A program made the position numbers and the translations under genes. A stretch of 64,000 nucleotides of DNA, from contig NC_062254.1 in NCBI RefSeq assembly GCF_905475465.1, positions 5,290,001 through 5,354,000 on the forward strand, in the 5' to 3' direction. Source of the stretch: Pieris napi (Eukaryota > Arthropoda > Insecta > Lepidoptera > Pieridae). Below the pieces are notes generated by a model. It did no database searches. It was not told the DNA's origin and saw only the letters and a program-made list of their open reading frames with translations. Every line of letters starts with the position of its first letter. Within the stretch, counting starts at the first letter, position 1. Below, one piece after another: positions 24,977 to 35,630 of the stretch.

Positions 24977-25569
24977 TTATTATATGTAAAGATGTACTTT
25001 GTTTTATTAACTAAGAAACGAGGTGTTAATACCATAAATTCCATCAATTCTACGCCATTTGCCTATCGACTCTGACACGTAATGCGGAAATTATTTTGCT
25101 GTTTCGATGTTGCCCTATCTTTATTGTTGCATAAGATGTATTCACGATTTTCTATACTTATCAGATAACATTTTATTACTTAACTCATTTTAAGATTTAG
25201 ATGTAAGATTCAGTTCCCCATCTTCGTCAAAACTATGTTCATCCGCTTGTATATTTTACCAATGCTAAACGATACTTATATATATTAACATTTTAAACAA
25301 AATTTAAAATAGTCACTGCACAAATGGACTTTTCATTTTAACTACCAAGATTTTTCTTCAACTTTGAAACGAAATTTGTTAAAATGTGCTTAATTACTAA
25401 TAAATACGACGCTCATATTATCAAACTTTCGGACCATTATAGAAGTAGGTACTATAATACATTGATACTTTAATATAGGGCATATTGATTATGGTTATCC
25501 TGTTTACACAGACGTCAAAAACAAAAATATAATCGTAAGATAAAACTCAGAAGACACTTAAAAAAAGAG

Positions 25570-25750
25570 TGCCCGCTCAGTGTAACATTCCCGTGTACTA
25601 ATTTGACCACAAGGCACTGGCGGCTTCTTTGTGGACCGGCCGAGGCCTCGCCCCTCATTTCCAAACCAGCGACCATGGACGACCGATCGCCTTTTGTTTG
25701 ATAAACGCGTCACAAAACTAACACGTTCCGGGAATAGTGCACGGTCATAA
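25570..25750. promoter_or_regulatory. GC-rich island, possible enhancer or exon
   Basis: A sharply GC-richer block in AT-rich DNA, with GGACCGGCCGAGGCCTCGCC, a Runt-like ACCACAA and a forkhead-like TTGTTTGATAAAC. It has no long open frame. The role is unknown. Confidence 0.25.
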
Positions 25751-27290
25751 GCCTTTTTTACTGCTCTTGATATAGTTGTAAATCCTTTTTTGGAGCACAG
25801 ATTACATCTATGTTACATTGAAATACGTTAAAGATCTATTGATGAAGGTATTTTAAGCGTTGGATGTAAGTTTTGTTTAATGAAGTGTCTCTACAAAGCC
25901 TATGTGTGCACGTTAGACTTGTAGAAAAATGTATTAAAATCTAGTAATGTTGCCTGTACATACTAATCTACACGCTTTGATGATCACATACTAATTTCGT
26001 TACTAGGTGACAGTTAGCGCTCTTAAACGCGTTATGACTTACATTTTTATTATTATTGGTATCGTACCTGCTTTAAGTGAATAATTTTGAAGACTAATTA
26101 ACTTCGGCTTAATTCACCTTCTTAATAGAGAAACAAGGGGACGCAACTTCGAATCCTGTCAAGATAAGCGTTGACACGAATAATTCACCAGATAAGAAGT
26201 ACAGCTTAATTCCATTATAACACAGAAACATTCTGAAATTTCCATAAAAGTATTATATTAAAGTTGTATTATGGTTAGTTAAACCCATTCGATTTTTCTT
26301 CGGTTAAACAGTGTTATAAAATTAAGTTCAAGTTTAGTACCTATTTCATATATTGGTATGAAGCCATATGTATATTAATATATTTCTTAATAGCAGCAGG
26401 TGATAAGTCTTCTGTCCCTGATAAACCCCGTAGATTTTTGGGCAAAGGCATACTTTCCTCGCTAAGTGTGACTCCCATATGACAAATAATGTATTTAACA
26501 GATGAGTCTTAGAGTTTAAATCGTACACTATGTTTTAGCCTTGTACCGGAATCTAAACATAAGCGTTCATATGGCGGGCCGAACGAAATATTTTAAAATA
26601 TGTAACATACATATGAAGATCCGATATTTTTATCCTAGTGTATATAACTATTATTCGTTTACGATAAAATAGAATAACAATGCATCAATTGTTTTTATTT
26701 TAATATTAAAACATAAACAATTATGTCTAACAGAATGTTTATTTAAAAACATGTATAACTATTTGCTTACAAGCCGCTTTGATGATTTATAAGCTTGGAC
26801 GATCTGATAGCTGACACGTAAGTGACCGAGTTCTACAATCATTTCATAATCATGGGAACATAATTTATTCTCATAATTGAAACGAGTTAACCTACTAAAA
26901 TTAATTAAATATTATTTAGCTTTGCCAATGTAAAGTATTCGTAGTTCGGCTGTATATAAAATTTTGATCGTTTCTGTGATCTATGACCCGAAACGATTAT
27001 TTTCCCATCCTTTTTAAACTACTATTCCACCACCTATACAAATATATAACAAATTATAGTATTTTGTGAATCTTTTGCAAAGCACTTATGAAAAGTCATG
27101 AAACCAAATTTCATGTACGAATTTTGTATACTAAACGAAACTAAAGCTAAAAAATTTGAAAATTTTATTAAATTACTGGTATTTTTAGTAATAAAAAATC
27201 GAGCGATAAAAATGCTCAAGAGACGTGTGCGTTATGGAAACACATTTTCTTATCTTTGCTATAAATGACACAACGCTAAGTAGATGAGCT
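25751..27290. other. AT-rich non-coding stretch
   Basis: Short open frames at 26346-26528 and 27034-27219 have no recognisable domain. Nothing else was found. Confidence 0.4.
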
Positions 27291-27379
27291 CATGTTGAAA
27301 TATTTGAGCTGCTTTCACGTCGTACCACGCCTTGTGGGTGAAGCTTAGGTTTAATTTAAAAATAATTGTCTTGATCCTA

Positions 27380-27475
27380 TCATTATTACCGATCTGGGAT
27401 GGCTGCCGGCGACGTACAAAAAACCACAGCTGGTTCGTGGGTGTGGGAATTGTGGATCACTTTCGATCAATTTTA
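27380..27475. promoter_or_regulatory. candidate Notch/bHLH-type enhancer cluster
   Basis: Within 60 bases are an E-box CAGCTG (27,427), a Su(H)-like TGTGGGAA (27,440) and Runt-like ACCACA and TGTGGAT. Such combinations occur in proneural and Notch-responsive enhancers. This rests on motif matches only. Confidence 0.2.
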
Positions 27476-27774
27476 GTTTAATGTCTCTATTCAAACGATT
27501 TATCTGTTATTTAAATAGTTATGTTAGTAGGATGAGGTTATATATACATAGGTTTCTAACAAAACCGTAAATTTGTTGTTAAAACTTTGCATGTTTATTT
27601 ATGTTATGGTAAAAGAAAACTATATTATTACTTTGTACGCTTTTGACAGAACCAAAGCTGGTGATTTAAATTGATTCATAAATGCATTGTAAAAAAGTAT
27701 TTCAATATAAATAATATAGTTCGAGCTGATATAGTACACCTCAATATATCAAAATATCATTTAAGTAAATTAAA

Positions 27775-27895
27775 GTACACTTACAAACGTCAGTAAAAAA
27801 AAGGTTCTAAATACATTTACTGCCAGATGAAGGACGTACGGACGAGAAGAACCGGCAATAAACCTCCGTCACTCTTTTAAATCGCCAAAGTTTTA
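27775..27895 (-). repeat. retroelement 3' tail family, minus copy
   Basis: ACATTTACTGCCAGATGAAG, GAGAAGAACCGGCAATAAAC and CCTCCGTCACTCTTTTAAAT on the plus strand are the inverse of the 24.54-kb copy. Confidence 0.6.
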
Positions 27896-27899
27896 TTTA

Positions 27900-28780
27900 A
27901 AAAAAAAATTGAAAGCACCTGTAACCATTGCATCATGCTCCTCATCACAATTTAAAACAGTTAATTATTGTAACTGACAGTTAAACCTGTGTTACTGATT
28001 TGTTTAATTTTGATTTGCAAGTTGACCTCACAACTGATTTAAAAGGTCGATAAATCCCAACATACCAACTCGGCTGGTTTAGATAATAAATCGTATAAGT
28101 CCATATATGTCCTATTTCCCTAAACCATTTGGATAAATGTCATATGAGGCCATAAGCAATACTCTCTGCTATTTAAGTAGTAGTTACTCAAGTGCATCTG
28201 CCATCCAATACGCATGCGTCACTGACTCCGGATGTGGGTTGGATCCGTAATATCATACGACTGACTCTCAAAACCTGTTCCATGACTTTTGTCCTTATTT
28301 TAAATCGCAATCTGTCATTAGCAGCAAGTGATCGTTGGAACAATTCTTAGAAATGCGTGCTTATAAGTAATCAAAATTAAAAAAGAAAGATTATATTTCA
28401 ACTGGGAATAATTCCACGTCACTTTATCGAATGCTTTGTTGTTTACAATCTAATAATGTTGGCGTTCCATATAAATCAATTTCGTCTTAAATATTCTTCA
28501 GCCACACCTTGGAACTAGTTCATTTAATGAACATCGAACCGAATATCAAATTCTGTAAACATTTCGAAAACTATAAATTATTGTTAGCCGATATTAATCT
28601 TTGTTCACTTTGAAACTAGATCAAAATCGCCAGCTTCCAATTAAGAAAATACTAGATAATGTTGCATTTTAAATATATCTAAATTTAAAATGTATTTTTT
28701 ATTTTGTAGGCTGTACATTACGCAGACTTACAATTTTAAATATTGTCTTCATAAAACATTGGTTTAGTCTAGAAAGTGTG
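27900..28780. other. AT-rich non-coding stretch
   Basis: No feature was recognised. Confidence 0.4.
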
Positions 28781-28789
28781 TTTTTTTGT

Positions 28790-29130
28790 TGGCCTTAAGG
28801 CCCTTTACAGCTCAGCTCGGGCTATTTTGGCGCGTTTTCCCGCGACTAGCGCAAGGGCGTTTCCGGGCGATACTCGGTCCTCAGCTTGGGCCTTCGCGGG
28901 GTGGTAAATCGTCTGAAGGGCAGGACGGAAGCTCACTGGAGTGAGCGAAGTACGAAGTAAAGATCCACGCCTTTAGCGGATTTTACCCTAATCTGAATTC
29001 GACTTTTCTTTGCCGCGTTTTTAATTTGTTGTTAGCTATCGTGATTGGATCATCCGGATCCGTTAGGACATGTCGGGGATTCCTACGGGCCTTTTTTGTC
29101 GGGAAGAGGTAGTCAGTGTCTAGTACGTAA
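28790..29130 (+). repeat. GC-rich interspersed repeat
   Basis: GGCCTTAAGGCCCTTTACAG, CGGGCTATTTTGGCGCG and TTTTCCCGCGACTAGCGCAA recur inverted at 33.64-33.78 kb. The copy stands out by base composition and has no long frame. It may be the 5' region of a non-LTR element, but this is not established. Confidence 0.5.
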
Positions 29131-29191
29131 GTTCTCATTTAAGTGAAAGGTGGAGTATCTAGCGCCATCTGTTGTTTAAGACAAGACGTAT

Positions 29192-29255
29192 TCAAACTCA
29201 AACTATCTTTATTCATATAGGTAAACAAGTACACTTATACTGTAACATAAAGCAT
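29192..29255 (-). repeat. retroelement tail end
   Basis: AAACTCAAACTATCTTTATTCATATAGGTAA in pieces: the plus-strand TTTATTCATATAGG gives AATAAA near the 3' terminus on the minus strand, as in the 39.9 and 61.7 kb copies. Confidence 0.5.
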
Positions 29256-29750
29256 TCGTACTTTAACCTTCTATTAAATTAATTAAAATTGTCACTTTGT
29301 GATATAAATATAGCATCCCATCATATTTTTGATTCACTCGTTAAGGGTTCTACTGGTATCTTATGATTCACATGTTCTATATTAGATTTCTCACGTTTAT
29401 TCTGTCCATCAATCTTATGAACAATGGGGTGATGTTCCGCCTTTTGCTTTCGCGGTGCAACTTTTAAATTTAATGACATGAAGCTTTACAACGATTTTAT
29501 TAATGGCCGATTTCAGTTTAAATGAATGAAACATTACAATGGTTATGTAATTTACTGCCTTGAATTAAGTTTTGTGCGTCTTTCGAAATTGACTATAACG
29601 CCAAAAGTTCACCTGAGAACATTTATATCCAAATATGTGATTTGAACATTAATATCCTTATAAGTATGGATATTAATCATCTAACGATATTGCGCAACTG
29701 AACAACTATAATGTCTCGTATCTCGAATACCAATCATTTTTTCCTTTTTT
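29256..29750. other. AT-rich non-coding stretch
   Basis: No feature was recognised. Confidence 0.4.
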
Positions 29751-29875
29751 TGGGTCCTTCAGGAAATGAGCGTATCTATTCTTATAAGGCCGGCAATGCA
29801 CTCGCGGGCCCCATGGCATTGAGTGTCCATGGGCGGCGGTATCCCTTAACATCAGATGAGCCGCCTGCCCGTTTC
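29751..29875 (+). mobile_element. 5'-truncated CR1/Zenon-like LINE end
   Basis: GGGTCCTTCAGGAAATGAGC, AAGGCCGGCAATGCACTCGC and TCCATGGGCGGCGGTATCCC, ending CCGCCTGCCCGTTT. It is the same family as at 13.7 kb. Confidence 0.75.
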
Positions 29876-30276
29876 TGAACCGCAAACTCTCGTTTCTGAA
29901 TCTACCTTACACATCTGATTTACTAAGTCAATACGTTATTAAAATCATGAGTCCCCATTCGGAGCTCCCGGGAATGCCTCTATTATAATTTCGGAGAGGC
30001 CTCGAATTCCTCAGAAAGCATTCCTCTTAAATATAAATTGTACACCTGAATAACTCTCATAAAGACTGGAGACAGTTGAATAAACATTAATTCGTTAAGC
30101 TAACAGTGCTCAGCTTTGTTTTAGTCTCCCACGAGTAACGGGTTAATGGGTGATGTGAGAAACCGATGGGATAACTACATACTTTCATAATCCTAATGAT
30201 TCTAATATTATGAGGATATAAGTTTGAGGTACATCTAAATATATAATACAAAGTCGTGTTAGTTACCACTTGTAAC

Positions 30277-30386
30277 TCAAGATCGGCTGGACCGATGTTA
30301 GTTATCTCTTTTTTGGTGGATTCTTGTGAATAATTTTTAAATGATTTTGGTGAATGTGACTGTGCGAAGTCTCGGCAGGTCGCTAG
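30277..30386 (+). repeat. Helitron 3'-end fragment
   Basis: AGATCGGCTGGACCGATG and TCTCGGCAGGTCGCTAG end in CTAG followed by T. Only the terminal part is left. Confidence 0.5.
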
Positions 30387-30399
30387 TTATAAATAAAAA

Positions 30400-31554
30400 A
30401 ACGTGATATAACCAAGAAATCTCTTGCAATTATACGCATAAACCTTTGAGCGTGTAAAAATGCGCCGACGAATCGAGTACGTGCTTCGTAATCGTCTCAT
30501 ATTTAATTATAGGTACCTCTGTTAGATACGTGATAAAATTATTCATAAGGTATAAAATTATCACTTTATGCAGTCAATAGAGGAGAAAATTCCACGGTGT
30601 GGGTGTTAAACGCGATTCCGTTATGAGATCGTGAGTAACTTAAATAAATTTCAGTTGCTACTGTTCATTTGACGTAATAGAAAATAGGTATTTGATTATT
30701 TTCCATTTTCAAGAAATGTTAACTCCTGTTTAAGTTGCTAAATCAAAATTGTACGAAATTTGGATTAATGGGCTCTTACTATAGAGTTATAGTACATATA
30801 GAGTTAGAAGAATATAGAATAATCATATGCCAATCATGGCCAATAAGCAGAAGTCTACTTGTCTTACACACATGCAGTAATGTATCTCTGTCTCTACTTT
30901 CAATATCCGTAGCGCTGATGGGATCGCGTGGTACTGCCACTCACCATTGGATAGCTATGGGTAGTTATAGAGTACCGACGCTGAGCATTGGATGTGTTAA
31001 TAGTTTAAAGGGTTCATACATCTGGGCTTCCTTGCCAGCTTCAAAATAAAATATATAAATAACAACTTGAGATCCAGCTTATCCTATACGTGAAACTTTA
31101 AGATACAAAACTCTTAGAGGCATATTTCGTAACAAAACGTGTTCATAGGTTATCCGTGACTGTAACTATTTAAGATATTGCGTAGTATGATGAGAGCATT
31201 CTAAATTGTTACAGCTCTTAGCGATTTACTTCTTTTATGAGGTTTTAATATTGACGGAAGTGAAATGTCGGTACTTTTTGCACAATCGCAATTTAATATA
31301 AGTCGTTTAAAATTGACTAGCGTTATATTACGGCATCTGAAGATATTACATTATTTGGATTAATAGAAAACCACAATTACGTATACTAAAACTTTTTATA
31401 AAATAATTGTGATTTAACTGTAATAGTAAGGCGTCTCCGAACAATTAACCGTTTAAATCGTATCGTTTGCAACTATTCTGTTTATCGTAGATGGTTAATT
31501 ATGAGCAATAAAATTTATTAAGGGGTCGTAGAATAGTTTCAAAAGCTCCTGATT
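30400..31554. other. non-coding stretch
   Basis: A 104-codon open frame (30735-31049) shows no domain and reads as chance. No repeat was confidently named. Confidence 0.35.
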
Positions 31555-31639
31555 TATAATAATAATAGTAATAAAAGCCCGTTTATTTTCCAATTATGAC
31601 AAAAATAATAACATACAATTAAGATTTTTTACATGTTAT

Positions 31640-31815
31640 ACATTGTTTTTAACTTGTTATATATATCATTTATCCTAGCTACCTTCAGTACCGTCGATCA
31701 GAACTCCTTAACAGGCCTCCAGCACTTTCATCTGACTCTGTCTATGGATTTCTTTGTCCATTCGCTTCCTGCTACCGCTTCTATTTTTTCTGTCCACTTG
31801 TTTTTGGGCTCATAC
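31640..31815 (-). mobile_element. LINE 3' fragment, second copy
   Basis: CTACCTTCAGTACCGTCGAT and TCCATTCGCTTCCTGCTACC match the 21.6-kb copy (RT C-terminal EVAGSEWTKK-type tail on the minus strand), with deletions. It abuts a plus-strand CR1/Zenon-like end. Confidence 0.7.
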
Positions 31816-31857
31816 TTTTATTTTACATAAATCTGAGAAACAATTTACGGACACTTC

Positions 31858-31995
31858 TACAATTCCTTTAAGAAAGGAGCGTATCCTTAAAAGGCCGGCA
31901 GTGCGCTTGCTAGCCTTCTGGCAGTGCGAGTGTCCATGGGCGGCGGTATCACTTAACATCAGGTGAGCCTCCTGCCCGTTTGCCTTCAGTAATAA
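31858..31995 (+). mobile_element. 5'-truncated CR1/Zenon-like LINE end
   Basis: TTAAGAAAGGAGCGTATCCT, AAAGGCCGGCAGTGCGCTTG and TCACTTAACATCAGGTGAGC mark the 3' coding end and tail of the family at 13.7 kb. Confidence 0.78.
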
Positions 31996-32045
31996 ATTTT
32001 TTTGACATATTTTGTATTTGGCATGTGTCAATAGGGAAACAAACA

Positions 32046-32263
32046 TGGAATAATCTTGGATCAAATGTAAAATTATCTAATTCTGAGAATCGACTTCTTA
32101 GCAATGTTTCCCTATTGCTAAGAAGTCGATTCTCAGTTTAGACATTAGTACTACTACTACGAGTACTACCGAAATATTGCATTTAAGGTCAGTACCATTG
32201 TAATGACAGCTATAGGTTTTTAAGAGAATTAGATAATTTTACATTTGATCCAAGATTATTCCA
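32046..32263. mobile_element. MITE with 39-bp TIRs and inner hairpin
   Basis: The outer perfect inverted repeats are 32,046-32,084 and 32,225-32,263 (TGGAATAATCTTGGATCAAA...). Just inside the left one is a second perfect hairpin with 23-bp arms, 32,083-32,105 and 32,114-32,136, and an 8-base loop. There is no coding capacity and the superfamily is unknown. Confidence 0.75.
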
Positions 32264-33420
32264 CGCTGCCACTTCAGTTCTATTCTCTGCCAATGCGAGG
32301 TTGACAGTAATCTGATTCCCTTGCGGCTGGCACGCTATTGCTTCCGCCTTCCAATATCACAATCTTTTGTTTTGCAGTGATTTTACTTTATGACATAAAA
32401 GGGATATTAAGACCGTGAAAGTAATTACCAAAGTTTATTGTATGAGCCAAGGCTGTACATTTTGCCCACAATGTTTTTGAGTTTTATAGGCGCGGCGATT
32501 TCCTAAATCGTCGGGCTTAAAACCCCTCTCTTAGGCATAGTATTTTCATTGGAAAGTATCAAACCATTTGATTTTCTTTGTTCGTGCGTGGTAATAAATA
32601 GTGTATAATACAAATTTACGTTACTTAAAATATCCCTCTTGACCCAAGAACCGTACATTTATTTAAATAACCTCCTAATAGGAAATTATTGCGCTAACAA
32701 ATTAACGCTTATATGACTGGATAGATTGTAAGAAAATACATTTACGCATGTATCCTATTGTATGTAAAATTCAGTAGTAATTTGAACTCAACTAATGTCA
32801 AAATTGAATTCAGAATTCTAAAGACGTTCCATTTTCAAATCACACATTACTACATAATGATTATAATGCATTAAGTAGTGCGGTAGTGAGTTTGCCGACG
32901 ATACATTGTTTATTATCAGAACCATTTTATTGCACCAAGTATGGCGTTCACGCTCTTACAAGAATGCTCCCTTTATCGACAAAGTACCGTTGGTACCAAT
33001 AATCGTATTTATGATATTATTAAGTAGCAGGGATATCGCCGGCTTTCCAGTTAAAGTTCAATGCTGCTTACAAGAATCTTAAATTACGTGTACGCTTTGT
33101 TTGTATCGTCAATCTTTGTTTAAGAGTTAAAGGCGAATTGTTTATATAATAATAATATGAAATAGACTTTTTGTTGTCCTTTTTGACAAAAGTTTAAATG
33201 AAGGTGTAAAAAATTACTTACGCATAAAATATACAGAATTTAGCACGTTACTGTTTCTTATTTGTTGTATTAATTACTGGATAGATTGAAATGAATTTTA
33301 GTATATCTATACGGATTATAACATCTCGATTTCATACAGTGAAATATCTATGATATTAAAACTAAAGCAAAAATGTTCTAAACCCAGATGCATTAATTAA
33401 AAAAATCAGTTATTTGTGTA
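32264..33420. other. AT-rich non-coding stretch
   Basis: No gene, RNA or repeat was confidently seen. Confidence 0.4.
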
Positions 33421-33440
33421 AGTATATTTTCATGATAAAC

Positions 33441-33460
33441 TTTTCTTTTTTCAGGTAAGC
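33441..33460 (+). promoter_or_regulatory. candidate recursive splice site
   Basis: TTTTCTTTTTTCAG is followed at once by GTAAGC, the junction being 33,454/33,455. A strong acceptor fused to a strong donor is the zero-length-exon signature used in stepwise removal of very long insect introns. It lies on the strand of the CUB gene and of the candidate first exon at 11.84 kb. Confidence 0.45.
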
Positions 33461-33629
33461 TGATCCATCTATATTGCCTTTCCAATACAAATTGATGTAA
33501 CATTAGAATTGTAAGTATTTATATTTATATGGTACAAAATTTTCTTATATATAAATTTTCAAACAACATGCCAACTGTCAAATATTTAATTTTAGACGCG
33601 ATTCGAACTCGATATGATTTAGAACATGT

Positions 33630-33785
33630 AAGTCCCCAATGGGGCATAACTGAGTCTTGCCCACCCCCCGACGGCCCAAGTCCTTGCGCTAGTCGCGGGA
33701 AAATGGCCATTGCAGCGGAGCAAAACAGCCCGATCTGAGATGTCAAGGCCCTTCAGGTCAACAGCGAGATTCCATTCCAATAAAA
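33630..33785 (-). repeat. GC-rich interspersed repeat, inverted copy
   Basis: On the minus strand CGGGCTGTTTTGCTCCGCTG, TTTTCCCGCGACTAGCGCAA and GGACTTGGGCC parallel the copy at 28.8 kb. The overlapping open frames of 60-73 codons are by-products. Confidence 0.5.
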
Positions 33786-33964
33786 AAAGGCTTCCCCACA
33801 TTTGAATAGATTTTATTTGTTAAATAAGAAAGAATGATAGAAAGAGCAACGACAATGGGACTTAAAGGGAGTGTGTTAAAATGGCAATCAAAAAAACTGT
33901 TAACCTGCAAGTTAATATATATTTGGTGAGCACAAACATGTGCTATTCAACTTAAATTTATATT

Positions 33965-34110
33965 ATTCATATAGATGTTTCGCACCGTTTAGACCTACCC
34001 TGAACTTTCAAAAATATTTCAAGATCAAAAATAGCTAAATCGGTCCAGCCATTCTCGAGTTTTAGCGAGACCAATAGTAATTCATTTTTACCTATATAAA
34101 TAGTCACTAA
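33965..34110 (+). repeat. interspersed repeat fragment
   Basis: AAATCGGTCCAGCCATTCTC and GAGTTTTAGCGAGACC are phrases of lepidopteran Helitron-type repeats. No ends were found. Confidence 0.4.
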
Positions 34111-34371
34111 ATAAAATGCTTTTTATGGTCAAATAGCCGATTGAATGTTTACGTAATTTTCTACTGCATAAATAATCCAATGACATTGCACTTGAGAATA
34201 CATACAATGTAACTTAATCCTTGTTAATACTCAGTGCGTGTGCCTTGTCGTCTTAATATGCACGTCATGACCGTGATAACATCAATGCGTCTTCACTTTC
34301 CGCATATTAGATGTTCTATAACAGTTTTATAAGTTATAAAATTCTCGTGTCACAATGTTCGTTCCCATACT

Positions 34372-34674
34372 CCTACGAAACGACATAACCGATTCTTATA
34401 AATTTTTATGCATATTCAGTAAATCTGAGAATCGGCTACTATCTAATTTTCGAACCCCTAAGTGATAAGGGGGGATAAATATTTTTTTAGAATATTTTTT
34501 GTTTTTATTTTTTTAAGATTCAGCACAGCATACAAAAATACATACAGCCCCTAATTTTAATCTGTCTACGATCAACTCCTATTTTTTATTATTGTAGATA
34601 GTTTTTTTTTTACTTAAAAAATGTTTCCTAGGAATAATATCCATGGCAAAACAAACGTTTGCCGGGTCAGCTAG
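34372..34674 (+). mobile_element. Helitron fragment with intact 3' end
   Basis: ATAACCGATTCTTATAAATT, GAGAATCGGCTACTA and CAAACGTTTGCCGGGTCAGC end in CTAG before T. It is the sister of the copy at 24.7-24.98 kb. Confidence 0.7.
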
Positions 34675-35630
34675 TAACTTATAAATTTCTATATGTCGGT
34701 AAACTGCTGTTTTGATTTGAAAAGTAAAGGAGGTATTTAATTCGGGTCAAATCTTAAAAGAGTTCATTGAAATTATTACACAATTAATACTTGGTATTAC
34801 GCTTACGCGAAATACTACTGACATGTGACAAAATTATAGAACAGATACTAAGTTCGCACTTACATTTATCTGTGAATCTTAGAAGCAATAATTTAATTTG
34901 TCTATCGCTATACTACATACATATTTAAACAACAAAAATGCATTATGAACAGAAAAGCTGCGACAATGCAAAATTTGTATTGTTTAAGTTCTATTCGTTT
35001 ATATTCTAAATTCAAAATTAACGATTAAAATATTATTTAAAAATACAATTCTAAATTCAAAATAAATGAACGTAGATTATAATAAATCATTCTAAATTTA
35101 AAAAATATTTTTTTATTTTTAAATTAATGATTGTAAAATTCGATAAATGATACGTAAAAGACAATATATTAAATCGCAATGACTTTATCGTGTCTCCTTA
35201 ATAAGTTTTACTAATTCCCCTCGACAGTTTTAAATGCTAATTAAATTTAACTGTCGCGAGCTTTGCACATTAGCTTATCTATCTTCGAAATCCTTTTAAG
35301 ACTAGTCAATTTAGCCTGAATACCGAAACTAATTAGATAGAGATATGTTTCCTCTGTTGCATGTGATCTGCATACATCTCATACGATTCCGCACTATTAC
35401 ATAGCGTAGGGCTATCAGAATTTAAAATGGTTTAGCATTTTTTACATATGAAATTTTTGGTTTAAAAATGTACTTAGTTTTAGCTCGTTATATTATTGTA
35501 TACAATCCCGTTAAAAGTTGTATTGCCTATACAATTGTCTCTTCTGGCTATGTCCGTCAAACTTTGTGATTTTTTACCAAATTTATAAGAAAGCATGAAT
35601 CATAGTAATAAACTAATGATCATTATTATT
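34675..35630. other. AT-rich non-coding stretch
   Basis: Only a short direct repeat was noted (TTCTAAATTCAAAAT near 35,007 and 35,051). Confidence 0.4.

Noticed and set aside
30735..31049. 104-codon open frame
   Set aside because: No recognisable domain, no neighbours, no promoter evidence; probably chance.
31754..32064. Overlapping 70- and 84-codon frames
   Set aside because: They bridge adjacent LINE fragments on different strands and carry no conserved residues of their own.
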